DNA of 64,000 nt, taken from Lentibacillus sp. JNUCC-1. Lineage in GTDB: Bacteria; Bacillota; Bacilli; Bacillales; Amphibacillaceae. The notes beneath the pieces were generated by a model. That model was not told the DNA's origin and ran no database searches. It saw only the letters and a list, made by a program, of their open reading frames with translations. How positions within the stretch are numbered: the stretch's first letter is position 1; each line of letters opens with the position of its first letter. Below are positions 44,741 to 53,705 of the stretch, in pieces. Where the stretch lies: the NCBI RefSeq assembly GCF_009741735.1, contig NZ_WHOH01000001.1, positions 1,488,001 through 1,552,000 of the forward strand. Direction: 5' to 3'. The position numbers were made by a program, and so were the translations under genes.

Positions 44741-44772
44741 ACACCTTCACAAGGCTGTTTCGTCTTTTTTTC
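44741..44772 (+). terminator. Terminator of mqo
   Basis: AGACGGAACA pairs with TGTTTCGTCT around a short loop, then T7. Confidence 0.8.
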
Positions 44773-44986
44773 GTTCAAGGGGTATCCATAAAATGGTATT
44801 AATGACAGGATATGTTTATAATATGGCGTATAGGAAATAAGTCCCGGGTGGTCGTTGTTCAACTGTATACGTTAAGAGGCTGGATAAAGGTAGCTCATCA
44901 TCGACAGAAGCATTCGTGTATCCACCCTCCTAAACATATAATTGATGTTGCAACCATGGTGATGCACAGTTTGAGGAGGAGCAAGC

Positions 44987-45106
44987 ATGATACATACACA
45001 AACCCATGAAAAAGTGACTGACGCCCACGTGGTGAAAGCGCTTGAAGAAAATTTAGCCATTGGCGAGCTTGAGGCGCAAACACACGAATTTGCTAAACTG
45101 CTTTAA
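44987..45106 (+). CDS. Small acidic protein, 39 aa, unknown
   Basis: GAGGAGGA lies 7 bases before the ATG; MIHTQTHEKVTDAHVVKALE continues to EFAKLL. A terminator follows at 45129. Probably helical. No family recognised; called on RBS plus terminator. Confidence 0.5.
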   Translation: MIHTQTHEKVTDAHVVKALEENLAIGELEAQTHEFAKLL

Positions 45107-45128
45107 ACAAAATATCATTTTCCGTAAT

Positions 45129-45166
45129 TTGCCAATCCTGTTACGTACTTGGGGTTGGCTTTTTGT
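45129..45166 (+). terminator. Terminator after the 39-aa gene
   Basis: GCCAATCC pairs with GGGTTGGC (one mismatch), then TTTTTG. Confidence 0.6.
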
Positions 45167-45252
45167 TGGGCCATAAATCGACTTCGTATCGTTTCAGGAA
45201 AAATTCACGTATAATAGCAAGTAGATTTTAGTTCGGAAGGGGGCAGGTGAGC

Positions 45253-45717
45253 ATGCTTTATAAGTACCTCCTTGTGTTTGTAGGTGCAGCGATACCATGG
45301 ATTGAAGTACTAGCAGTTGTTCCGATCGGCATCCTATGGGGCCTGTCTCCGGCAATCGTAATGATCGTTGGGTTTCTGGGCAACATGGTTACACTTGTTC
45401 CAGTTGTTCTAGCGTTTGAGAGGTTGAAAGGCTGGTATGTCGCACGCCGGCAAAAACAAGGAAAGCCATCAAAAAGCAGTGTCAGAGCAGTCAAGCTGTT
45501 TCAAAAGTATGGTGTGATTGGACTGGCATTTCTCGGACCCGTTCTTCTGGGGACGCATATAGCTGCTTTTATTGGCATGGCAATGGGAGCGACCAAGCAG
45601 GGTATGCTTTTTTGGATGGCGATCAGTATTGCTCTTTGGATTCTCGTCATTGGCATTCTGACAGCCCTCGGTTTTGATTTATTTGTGAAAAAGGTGCCGT
45701 TTTTACCTGATCCATAA
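45253..45717 (+). CDS. Small multi-drug export (Sm_multidrug_ex) family membrane protein
   Basis: 154 residues, four transmembrane helices: VGAAIPWIEVLAVVPIGI, VMIVGFLGNMVTLVPVVL, GVIGLAFLGPVLLGTHIAAFIGMAMGA and a final helix. The acidic-plus-Pro WIEVLAVVP motif is typical of the Sm_multidrug_ex/YqaA-like family. Function not proven. A GTG two codons upstream is an alternative start. Confidence 0.75.
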   Translation: MLYKYLLVFVGAAIPWIEVLAVVPIGILWGLSPAIVMIVGFLGNMVTLVPVVLAFERLKGWYVARRQKQGKPSKSSVRAVKLFQKYGVIGLAFLGPVLLGTHIAAFIGMAMGATKQGMLFWMAISIALWILVIGILTALGFDLFVKKVPFLPDP

Positions 45718-45782
45718 GAGCCGTCTGTTTTCCAAGTTTCTGCTTAGGGTACATGCAACTATCAGACAAGGGGGCCAATATT

Positions 45783-47216
45783 ATGACAAAGGCAAAACCG
45801 GTGGTGGCCATTGCAGGAGCCAGTGGCTATATTGGCGAAAATCTTATTTCTAAGCTAAAGCATAAAGTGGACCTGATTGCTCTTTCTCGAAATGGTCACA
45901 AACGGAAAAGCACAGAATCAGTCAAATGGCGTTCATGTGATCTGTTTTCCATGGCAGATGCTGAAAAAGGTTTGCAAGGAGCTGACATTGCAATTTACCT
46001 CGTTCACTCTATGATGCCCTCCGCCAAATTGACTCAAGGGACATTTGAAGATATGGATGTCATTTTAGCTGATAATTTTGCTCAGGCGGCCAAGCGCCAG
46101 GGGATAAAAGAAATTGTTTATCTTGGCGGGATTGTTCCAAGTGACGATGCCCTGCTTTCGCGGCATCTTGAAAGCAGGCTTGAGGTCGAGCGCATTTTGC
46201 GGGCATACGGTACCCCAGTGACAGCGCTTCGTGCAGGGTTGATCGTTGGCCCCAAAGGCTCGTCATTTCCGATCCTTGCTAAGCTGGTGAAGCGCCTGCC
46301 GATGATGATCCTGCCCAAGTGGACGCGAACAAAAACTCAGCCTATAGCACTGGAAGATGTGATGACATCTCTCACGTCTGTCGTTTTGGATAAGGCAGAA
46401 GAAAATCGTTCAATCGATATTGGCGGTCCAGATGTGCTCACTTACCGAGCGATGATGGAAGAAACGGCGCAAGTTCTCGGAAAGAAGCGCCTCATGTTGA
46501 ATGTCCCTTTTTTCTCTTTGACACTCTCAAGGCTATGGCTAAGATTAGTGACTCAAACGCCAAAAGAAATTGTCTACCCACTCGTAGAAAGTCTGCAACA
46601 TGAAATGACGGTTCAAGATGCTCATCATGTAATGGGGATCAGCAATGGTAAAATACCATTTCGACAAGCAGCAGCTGACGCCATGAAAACAGATGGAAAG
46701 GGAAGTAAATCACGTAAAAAACGGGTCTTAACACCGATTAAGCAGGATGTCCGTTCCGTGCAGCGTGTAGCACTTCCAGAAGGTGCAAGTGCTGACTGGG
46801 TAGGGCGTTATTATGTAAAATGGCTTGAAGACCTTCTAAATCCTTGGATCAATACAGCGACAGATGCGGATTTGAATTGCAAAATAGGTCTGCTTGGCCA
46901 AACAACACTGCTGGAGATGTCATATTCCAGAGAACGCAGTACCCAGGACCGTGCCTTATATTATATTACAGGCGGTTTATTGACAGATGGAAAGAAAAAT
47001 GAACGCGGCCGGATGGAATTTCGTCAAATTCCAGGTGCGGATGAAGTCATCATCGCCATTCACGATTTCACTCCGTCACTGCCATGGTTTGTTTATCATT
47101 ATACACAAGCGAATGTGCATCTGATGATCATGCATCTTTACAAACGGCACATGAGAAAAATCAGTCTTAACCAGACGGTGGTGTCCATGGATGAGCTTAG
47201 TGTTGAAAGAACTTAA
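45783..47216 (+). CDS. NAD(P)-binding protein with SDR domain and C-terminal DUF2867-like domain
   Basis: 477 residues. Atypical SDR domain from residue 8 (VAIAGASGYIGENLISKL; YLVHSMMPS; ALRAGLIVGPKGSSFPI) to about 300, then a DUF2867-like region (LPEGASADWVGRYYVKWLED to VYHYTQANVHLMIMHLYKRHM). Members resemble NDUFA9-type quinone or lipid-related proteins of unknown reaction. The start at 45783 follows AAGGGGG. Monocistronic with terminator 47283-47314. Confidence 0.8.
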   Translation: MTKAKPVVAIAGASGYIGENLISKLKHKVDLIALSRNGHKRKSTESVKWRSCDLFSMADAEKGLQGADIAIYLVHSMMPSAKLTQGTFEDMDVILADNFAQAAKRQGIKEIVYLGGIVPSDDALLSRHLESRLEVERILRAYGTPVTALRAGLIVGPKGSSFPILAKLVKRLPMMILPKWTRTKTQPIALEDVMTSLTSVVLDKAEENRSIDIGGPDVLTYRAMMEETAQVLGKKRLMLNVPFFSLTLSRLWLRLVTQTPKEIVYPLVESLQHEMTVQDAHHVMGISNGKIPFRQAAADAMKTDGKGSKSRKKRVLTPIKQDVRSVQRVALPEGASADWVGRYYVKWLEDLLNPWINTATDADLNCKIGLLGQTTLLEMSYSRERSTQDRALYYITGGLLTDGKKNERGRMEFRQIPGADEVIIAIHDFTPSLPWFVYHYTQANVHLMIMHLYKRHMRKISLNQTVVSMDELSVERT

Positions 47217-47282
47217 TCTGTTACGGCGTCGACATTCTCTATTGATTTCTTTTCATAAGAAATTAGCAGTCCCGCTGGAGGA

Positions 47283-47314
47283 GGCTCAATTGATTCATCA
47301 ATTGAGCCCGCTTT
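47283..47314 (+). terminator. Terminator after the DUF2867-like gene
   Basis: GGCTCAATTGA pairs perfectly with TCAATTGAGCC around TTCA, then CGCTTTT. Confidence 0.7.
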
Positions 47315-47316
47315 TC

Positions 47317-48312
47317 CTAATGGTTCAATGTTTTTATAGCTGCATGGCTCAAACCGGTGACCTTGGCAATGACTTCTAATGTAAATCCTTCTTCAAGCAT
47401 CGAAGCTGCCACTTCTTTTTTTCCCATTTCCTTCCCTTTCTCCTCATAGGAAATCGGCAATTTCATAATCTTTTCCATATCCGGCGAATGCTTAACCTTT
47501 TCCATCACCATCTTCTCCTCCTTTTCACTTAATGACAGATATCTATCAAAAAAACCGTAAATTAAACGCATTCGAGCTGGATCCAGCTCCATTTTAGACA
47601 CATCCAGCTCCAGTGCCTACCCCCTCGAGTCATAAGCAAGAACGCTCCGTGGCAAAGAACGCCACTACACGTTCTTGCTTATGATTTTCGGGGGTGAGCA
47701 AGGCACTTCCGCTTTAGACATCATACGTAAAAATTCAAATTTAACTTGTGTTCTCTCTTTTTCCGTATAGCCCATCTTGCTTAACAGAGCTGCAGCAGCC
47801 GGGTTATTGGACTTGATAAAATCACGCCAGTTTGTTTGCTTTAATGGAAGTGCGAGAAAGTTAAACGTCAGGACATGAAAGAAAGGGAACGTCATATGAA
47901 ATTCGGTCGGTTCCTCCCGCTTATGGTCATAGCTGAACACAGCGATCGGAACAATCGGTTTACGGTATTTATTGTATAGCATACTAAAGTAATGATACAT
48001 GCGTTCATGAAAGTTGGTTTGAGTATAGCTTTGTGGTTCGACATGGATGATGAGGATAACATCTTCGTCCTTCAGCTTGGTTTCCATGACAATATCAAGT
48101 CGCCTGGTGTCGCCTTCGTGCAGATCAGTGAAGACTTCTTCAGAGATCGGACTGAGGTATCGGAAATCGATGTTTTGGTGCACATCAGGAAAAAACGCTT
48201 CAAGAAACTCCTCGAAAAAAGTGTGGATCAGTTGCTTAAACAACAGGTCGTGGTGGTAGGCAGCATACGTGGTCTCGTCAGATCGTTCTCTGACACGTTC
48301 AATTACTTGCAT
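47317..48312 (-). pseudogene. Rpn-family nuclease, copy 2, interrupted by a 112-bp element
   Basis: Paralogue of 4911-5809, about 90% identical. The N-terminal 200 residues are intact (RRLDIVMETKL, IIHVEPQS, then HYFSMLYNKYRKPIVPIAVFSYDHKREE), so this copy lacks the two-base loss of copy 1. After FEFLRMMSK the frame enters the inserted element at 47601-47712 and stops at 47665. The remaining C-terminal part (SKMELDPARMRLIYGFFDRY to the stop at 47317) follows the insertion. The nuclease core is complete, so a truncated active protein of about 215 residues is possible. Promoter with LexA-type box at 48368-48402. Confidence 0.85.
47601..47712. mobile_element. 110-bp palindromic element (TCTAGCTCC family) with target duplication
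   Basis: Begins CATCCAGCTCCAGTGCCTAC and ends AAGGCACTTCCGC. The inner part is a long hairpin: CATAAGCAAGAACG pairs with CGTTCTTGCTTATG, with GTGGC/GCCAC inside. It is flanked by TTTAGACA on both sides (47593-47600, 47713-47720), where the paralogous gene has a single site. Non-coding, so movement would need an enzyme in trans. Confidence 0.85.
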
Positions 48313-48367
48313 TTTAACACATCCCTAAGGTGGAATGAAGTTATAACAAGGTGTTTATTCTAAAATG

Positions 48368-48402
48368 AGCATAGCACAGAACCGGAAAAGGAACAAGTGT
48401 TC
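48368..48402 (-). promoter_or_regulatory. Rpn copy 2 promoter with LexA-type box over the -35
   Basis: Minus strand: -35 TTGTTC, 17-base spacer, -10 TATGCT preceded by TG-c. The dyad GAACACTTGTTC (plus-strand 48391-48402) includes the -35. The spacer sequence differs from copy 1 but the geometry is the same. Confidence 0.7.
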
Positions 48403-48476
48403 TTGTCAAAATAACCATTGTTTTTAAAGTGATTTTCCAGGGTACAGTTTAAAAGCATTATAAAGGAGGGATCAGC

Positions 48477-48800
48477 TTGTCTGATAAGCATAAGACGGAA
48501 GATCAATATGAAATGGTTCCTTTAAGTCAGAAAAAGCTTGATGAAGCGTTGAAGCAATCACCAGAGTGGCAGAAAGTCAGTGAACAATGGATTGCGCGAG
48601 AATATAAGTTTGACAACTATCTGGACGGTGTCTATTTCGCGAAAGAAATTGGCGAATATGCAGAAGAACGGCAGCACCATCCGTCCATTAAAATTGATTA
48701 TAAAAAAGTCACCATCAAAATATCCTCCTGGCGTGCAAAAGGCATTACAGAACTCGATATCGAAATGATTAAAGACTTCGACTCAATCTATGAACAATAA
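48477..48800 (+). CDS. Pterin-4a-carbinolamine dehydratase
   Basis: 107 residues from a TTG start with AAAGGAGGG 6 bases upstream. The family active site is seen as ERQHHPSIKIDYKKVTIKISSW (His-His-Pro about residue 66), with GITELD near the end. It dehydrates 4a-hydroxytetrahydrobiopterin; in bacteria without aromatic hydroxylases the role is unclear. About 20 extra N-terminal residues relative to the minimal domain. Confidence 0.88.
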   Translation: MSDKHKTEDQYEMVPLSQKKLDEALKQSPEWQKVSEQWIAREYKFDNYLDGVYFAKEIGEYAEERQHHPSIKIDYKKVTIKISSWRAKGITELDIEMIKDFDSIYEQ

Positions 48801-48803
48801 CAA

Positions 48804-48851
48804 CAAAGGGGCCAGGCCCCAGGACTTTAGTCCCGGGGCCTGGCCCCTTTG
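48804..48851. terminator. GC-rich terminator-like palindrome, copy 1
   Basis: AAAGGGGCCAGGCCCC, AGGACTTTAGTCC, GGGGCCTGGCCCCTTT: an almost perfect 46-base hairpin. Related copies at 60853 and 62580, each just after a gene. Confidence 0.75.
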
Positions 48852-48921
48852 TGACATATACACAGTTTTTGCGCTGGGTGAATAGCATAATGAAGATTAT
48901 GGATTGAAGGGATTGAGTCAA

Positions 48922-49413
48922 ATGTACGAGGAATCTTATGAGAGTGGTTTTCAGCATGTCCAAGCACCTGTACCGATGCAAACATGTCCATATTGCGGTG
49001 GAGCAATGGATTGGGGCAGGCAACCGTACGTCGTGAATATACATTCTGCAACTGAAGCAAACCAGGCATTCCGCCGAACATTATGGACTGGGAAACATTT
49101 ACAGGTGACGGTGATGTGTATTAACCCGGGGGATTCGGTTGGATTAGAAGTGCACCATGAACTTGATCAGTTTCTCCGCGTTGAAAGCGGATCAGGCCTG
49201 GTACGGATGGGGGACAGCAGAGACCAGCTGACCTTTGAGCGCCGTGTTCAGGCGGGCGATGCCATCCTGGTGCCGGCTGGAGCATGGCATGACCTCATCA
49301 ATACCGGACGTGTTCCTCTTAAACTTTACTCGATTTATGCCCCGCCTGCCCATGATCCGGGAACGATTCATTGGACCAAACAGCAGGCCATGGCCGCCGA
49401 ATCAGCTTATTAA
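48922..49413 (+). CDS. Cupin-domain protein with N-terminal CxxC
   Basis: 163 residues. MQTCPYCGGAMDWG near residue 20 gives a CxxC; the cupin motifs are VGLEVHHELDQFLRVESGSGLV (His-His, Glu) and AGDAILVPAGAWHDLIN (His). Metal-dependent cupins of this type include sugar isomerases and stress proteins; substrate unknown. The last 9 codons are duplicated at 52050-52075. Confidence 0.8.
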   Translation: MYEESYESGFQHVQAPVPMQTCPYCGGAMDWGRQPYVVNIHSATEANQAFRRTLWTGKHLQVTVMCINPGDSVGLEVHHELDQFLRVESGSGLVRMGDSRDQLTFERRVQAGDAILVPAGAWHDLINTGRVPLKLYSIYAPPAHDPGTIHWTKQQAMAAESAY

Positions 49414-49440
49414 TATCAAAAAGCATAGCCAAGGGTAACG

Positions 49441-49550
49441 TCTAGCTCCAACGCCTACCCCCTCGAGTCATAAGCAAGAACGCTCCGTGGCAAGGACCGC
49501 CACTACACGTTCTTGCTTATGATTTTCGGGGGTGATCAAGGCGTTTCCGC
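49441..49550. mobile_element. 110-bp palindromic element (TCTAGCTCC family), copy 2
   Basis: TCTAGCTCCAACGCCTACCC to AAGGCGTTTCCGC with the same inner hairpin. It is part of the duplicated segment also present at 53693-54055, so it was copied with its flanks rather than moved separately. Confidence 0.85.
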
Positions 49551-49569
49551 TTTTGTTCACCTATTATTT

Positions 49570-49805
49570 TTATTGTGCGCCTTCAGTCCACTTTTCAACA
49601 GTGTCCTGGTTATTGCTGACCCATTCCTGGGCTGCTTCTGCAGGCTCCATGCCATTGCTGATTTTAGTCATGACTTCACCAATTTGTTCTTTTGTCCAAT
49701 GGAATATCAAGGATTTTATACGCTTTAGGGGCGTCTTCCTCTAAATTTTTACGGACGATGGTGTTGATGTTATCCGTATCATTGTAATGTTTTTGTGGGA
49801 TTTAG
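49570..49805 (-). pseudogene. Remnant of a glycine betaine binding protein gene (C-terminal part)
   Basis: Nearly identical to the 3' end of the intact gene at 53835-54788 for about 205 bases, with small deletions, then rapidly diverging and lost after about 49805. It codes for nothing intact. It marks an old duplication whose other end carries the IS element and the complete gene. 49806-50093 is AT-rich leader without a recognisable gene. Confidence 0.8.
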
Positions 49806-50093
49806 ATATTTAAGGTTCTAATATCATTAAAATTAGAGTATTGTAGTAAAATACCCAATAGCCAAGGTATACGAAGATTTTAAGCATATTGGAAAGCTTA
49901 AACAGACAGATATTTAAAAGGAACCAATTCGATGATTTAATAAAGGGGGCGTGAATGCCACAAAATTTATAATTTTCCTTAAAGGTTCTTTTTTCATAAG
50001 CACGTTTTATATTACAAAGAGAAGAAACATGTTTAAATGTGGCTAAACAAGAAAATGATCTTTAAAATCCAAATTATACGAGGAGGCTTTATT

Positions 50094-50630
50094 ATGAGAA
50101 ATGCACTTACCAGTTTGTTTCTAGTAATGGTTCTTTTCTTTTACTCTTTTCAAATAAACACTTTTGTAGCAGCATCTACAGGAAACGAATTAAGAAATGC
50201 CGAGGCGTTTTCAGGTAAAAATAATTATCATTCTAATGCTAAATATAATATTAGTACTTATTACCCTAGGCACGAAGCAGCATACCTAAATGCTATTAAT
50301 CAAATGAACGCTGTATCAGGTGCTAACATCAGATTAGCTAGAGGATCCACTCCAAATATTAATATGAGATCTATAAATTCATCTAATTATTCATGGTATG
50401 GTCACGCCTCATGGAACTCCAACAGTGCGCTTTTAAGATTAAATAATTACACTACTACTAGAGCTAATTATACTGCTTCCAATTATAATAAAACTGCAAT
50501 GCATGAGCTTGGGCATGCTTTTTATATGAAACACCAACATTCTAGTGTTGGTTCTGTTATGAAATCTGGCAAATATCCATATAACAGTTATAGTAGTTTA
50601 GATAAATCCAATTTAGCTTATAGATACTAA
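50094..50630 (+). CDS. Secreted small zinc metalloprotease (metzincin-like), 178 aa
   Basis: GAGGAGG precedes the ATG by 8 bases. A signal peptide of about 27 residues (hydrophobic LTSLFLVMVLFFYSF, then AASTGNE) is followed by an Asn/Ser-rich catalytic domain. The zinc site is AMHELGHAFYMKHQH (His 137, Glu 138, His 141, His 147), with a Met-turn SVMKSG at Met 156, as in metzincins, but the usual Gly of HExxHxxGxxH is Tyr. No propeptide Cys switch is seen. AT-rich codon use unlike the neighbours points to recent transfer. Secreted toxin, bacteriolytic or nutrient protease are all possible. Confidence 0.75.
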   Translation: MRNALTSLFLVMVLFFYSFQINTFVAASTGNELRNAEAFSGKNNYHSNAKYNISTYYPRHEAAYLNAINQMNAVSGANIRLARGSTPNINMRSINSSNYSWYGHASWNSNSALLRLNNYTTTRANYTASNYNKTAMHELGHAFYMKHQHSSVGSVMKSGKYPYNSYSSLDKSNLAYRY

Positions 50631-50838
50631 ATCATTAAAGGACTTGCGGTGGTATGTCAAGAGAAAAATATAAGGTATAAAGTTATCAAGGTTCAATTTA
50701 TCAAAAAATGACATCACTAAACAAACCCTGTAAATATTATTGAAAATACTGAAGCTGTTTATGCTGCATGAAACGCTCCTTTCTCGTGTGAATTAGGAAA
50801 TCAAGGCCTAAATATACTATACAAGGAGAGGGTATGTT

Positions 50839-51432
50839 GTGAAAAGTTTTTTTATGCTGTTAATTGTTAAATTAATAGTTATTGCGGGCTGTAATCAACT
50901 TGATACTTCTATTTACTTAAATCGGACCACTTCCATTAGTGAATTTCAATCCAGTGCAGATTATGAGGTTCCAGGTAATGTAAATGATTTAATTAATTTT
51001 TCAACTTATATCGTTAAAGTAAAGGCTTTACATGACCTGGGAAACGATGTAATAGATGGTCAAGTTTTTGGTTCGAAAAAGAAAGTTAGTGTAATCAAAT
51101 CTTATACACAAGATATTGGCAATGATGAAATTGTTGTAATAGAACCAGGCCATGTTCAAGACGGGAAGTATATTTCTACAGAAGCTTATATCAAAATGCT
51201 TGATGGCGAAGAATATTTCCTTTTTCTTTTCGATGGAGATAATAAAAATGAGTATGGGATTGCATCATTAGGATATGGAAAGTATTCAATAAATAAGAGC
51301 GCTAAATACGGTGAAATTACAGGTTTTAATACATTTAGTGACCTTGAGCAGTTTAGTTTTCTTTCAAATGATCTTGAAGAGGTAGCTTTATATGAAGAGT
51401 TACAAGAAGAAATACTCCAGAAGTTCAAGTAG
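50839..51432 (+). CDS. Lipoprotein, 197 aa, unknown
   Basis: GTG start with AAGGAGAG upstream. Short signal peptide with lipobox VIAGC (Cys 18), then a beta-rich domain (STYIVKVKALHDLGNDVIDGQ; KKKVSVIKSYTQDIGNDEIVVIEPG) that resembles the fold of uncharacterised Bacillus lipoproteins. AT-rich, in the same islet and direction as the metalloprotease. Function unknown. Confidence 0.65.
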   Translation: MKSFFMLLIVKLIVIAGCNQLDTSIYLNRTTSISEFQSSADYEVPGNVNDLINFSTYIVKVKALHDLGNDVIDGQVFGSKKKVSVIKSYTQDIGNDEIVVIEPGHVQDGKYISTEAYIKMLDGEEYFLFLFDGDNKNEYGIASLGYGKYSINKSAKYGEITGFNTFSDLEQFSFLSNDLEEVALYEELQEEILQKFK

Positions 51433-51471
51433 CCATTTGTTCATTAATTTACTACCTCTTAGAAAAGGCAG

Positions 51472-51875
51472 GTGTATTCCTTGAAAAGAGTGTTATTTTT
51501 TACTTTTTTTGTAGGTTTGTTTATACTCTCTGGATGTTCAATTGGTTTTTCTGGAAGTCAAGACGACGCAAAACAAGAAGCGGAGGGTGAAAAACAATCT
51601 TCAGTTGAATGGGCCGATATTGTCAAGTGGAACGATAAGCTTTATCATTTTGACGAGGAAATGTCGTCATCTTTCATGAAAAAGAAGTTGATCAGGAATT
51701 GGGAAAAATTAATTTTACTGTAATCAATAGTGCGGAAAAAAATAACCCGGAATATCAATTAAAAAACTATGAGGCAACGCAATTAGAAGAAGGATCAATT
51801 TTGTATTCTATTATCGGAGAAACAAGCCATAAATATATATATTCTAAGGGTAAAGTATATAAAAGAGGCGATTAA
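51472..51875 (+). pseudogene. Small lipoprotein, split by one missing base
   Basis: Starts at GTG 51472 or TTG 51481. Lipobox LSGC, acidic linker, then VEWADIVKWNDKLYHFDEE. The second frame continues NVVIFHEKEVDQELGKINF to YIYSKGKVYKRGD and stops at 51875. One extra A in the AAA at 51659-51661 joins them (DEENVVIFHEKE), giving about 130 residues. It is related to the first half of the chromosomal lipoprotein at 20040-20738. Confidence 0.6.
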
Positions 51876-52075
51876 TTCGCCTGAGTTTAACCCGGCTGCT
51901 AATCCATTAAACATTCATGAGAAATAATCTACTCTCATATGAACTCTTGGTAACGCTTTTGTATCTTTCTTGTAACCAGCGGATAAGGTATAAGGGAGCA
52001 AGGAATTCATTCCTTCTTATGAGCTTGAGTCATGGGAGTCTGTCCCCCTCCATGGCCGCCGAATCAGCTTATTAA
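51876..52075. other. Non-coding stretch ending in a duplicated cupin 3' end
   Basis: No gene seen. Bases 52050-52075 repeat the last 26 bases of the cupin gene region (49388-49413), interrupted by the IS element inserted in TTATTAA; the repeat resumes at 53604. Confidence 0.7.
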
Positions 52076-53603
52076 CTCAACTTTCGCACCAAAAAAGTCT
52101 TAATGAATTCAACGCCTATCAGGACCCGTTGGGTCTGACATATAGCGCTTGACTTTAGACTTTAACATGAAAAAACACCTCAACTTTTGGTATAGTTGAT
52201 TTGATGAGAATCACATACCATAAAGAAGAGGTGCTCTCTATATGATAGCTAAAAACAACTCGAATAATCAACTGCCAAATGAAATAAAATCAACATTTAA
52301 GGAATTAAAAGTGCTCAAGCACTTGCGTAACGCTGGCATTACAAAGTCCTTTGGCTTTTCGTGTGCTTACATTTTCCAGCTAATCTTTAGTTTGATCTTT
52401 GAAAATAAAAATTGGTTTCGAACGCTGGAAGGCAAAAGAGCCGCGGATGTTCCGGCTAAGGATACTATTTACCGGTTTCTGAATCAGTCGACGTTTAACT
52501 GGCGCCGATTTTTGCTTTCACTAGTCGCTTATACCATAAGTAAGGTATCAAAGCTCACACGTCATGACCGTCCAAAAGTATTCATCTTAGATGATTCGTC
52601 TTATGATCGGAACCGAAGTAAACATGTAGAACTTCTGGCTCGCTGCTTTGATCATGCATCACAGAAAATGCGTTTTTACAAAGGGTTTCGCATGCTGACA
52701 CTGGGATGGTCTGATGGTGCTACATTCCTGCCTGTTGATTTTTCGCTGTTAAGTTCGAAAAAAAGCAAGATTAATGGAATCTCTGAAAATATTGATAAAC
52801 GCAGTTCTGGTTACAAGCGTCGTCAAGAAGCGTTACAAACAGCGCCGGAACAGATTCCAGGTATGATTAAACGTGCGATGAACGCTGGTATCGATGCTTC
52901 TTATGTACTGATGGATTCATGGTTTACACAACAGCCCTTGTTAAAGATCTGACAGAACAAGGTCTTGACGTGATTGGCATGGTTAAAAAATTAAAGCAGC
53001 GTTATCTGGTAGATGGCAAACGTGTTAGTCTGGATGAATTGTATCGTATGGCTGCCCTGACTGATGGAAAAAGTGGCATTTTACGCTCCATCCACACAAC
53101 GCAGGCGAATGGTGTGCCGGTTAAAATCGTGTTCGTACGTAACCGAAATAAGAAAAGTGATTGGTTGGCTATTTTGAGCACAGATTGCACATTAAGTGAC
53201 CGGGAAATTATTCGAATTTATGGCATGCGCTGGGATATTGAAGTTTTCTTCAAAACGACGAAGTCACTTTTGAAACTCCAGAAGGAGTTCCAGAGCCGCT
53301 CTTATGACGCTCTTATCTGCCATACAACCATTGTGTTTGCAAGGTATATTGTCTTGTCATGGCAAAATCGTTGTAGTACAGATGAACGCACATTGGGCGG
53401 TATATTTTACGAATTATGTGATGAAGTTAATGACCTCGATTGGGCTGTGGCTTTACAGCAGTTATTCGAGCTTCTTGAAGATATCTTGAAAAAGACGAAT
53501 AAGAAAATACAGCAACTCATCAAAAGTCAACTACAACAATGGATTGCGGGTCTGCCGAGTTATATAAAGGTTTACCTGCCTATTTCAGTCTGCGAAAGTT
53601 GAG
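52076..53603 (+). mobile_element. IS4-family insertion sequence, 1528 bp
   Basis: Terminal inverted repeats CTCAACTTTCGCA (52076-52088) and TGCGAAAGTTGAG (53591-53603). Target duplication TTATTAA on each side (52069-52075, 53604-53610). One transposase gene fills most of it. Removing the element restores the sequence found uninterrupted after the cupin gene. Confidence 0.9.
52242..53602 (+). pseudogene. IS4-family DDE transposase, split by one missing base
   Basis: First frame to 52952 (VFILDDSSYDRNRSKHVELL holds the first catalytic Asp, about 117; YVLMDSWFT the second). The frame breaks at the CCC of 52935-52937; one extra C gives WFTQQPLVKDLTEQGLD and a protein of about 453 residues. The C-terminal part has the IS4 signature YGMRWDIEVFFKTTK (Y-x2-R-x3-E-x6-K) with the catalytic Glu. 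If the missing base is a sequencing error the element may be active. Confidence 0.85.
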
Positions 53604-53619
53604 TTATTAATATCAAAAA

Positions 53620-53658
53620 GCCGTCTGGAAATGCATAACACCAGACGGCTTTTGTCTT
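53620..53658 (+). terminator. Terminator from the ancestral cupin gene
   Basis: GCCGTCTGG pairs with CCAGACGGC, then TTTTGTCTTTT. In the uninterrupted copy after the cupin gene (49424-49428) this hairpin has been lost. Confidence 0.75.
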
Positions 53659-53705
53659 TTACTTAGAAAACTATGGTTTATTAAAAAACATCGCCAAGGG
53701 CCACG

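Noticed and set aside
44812..45083. ORFs of 61-65 codons on both strands around the 39-aa gene
   Set aside because: No RBS, overlapping in opposite directions; the 39-aa frame with GAGGAGGA explains the region better.
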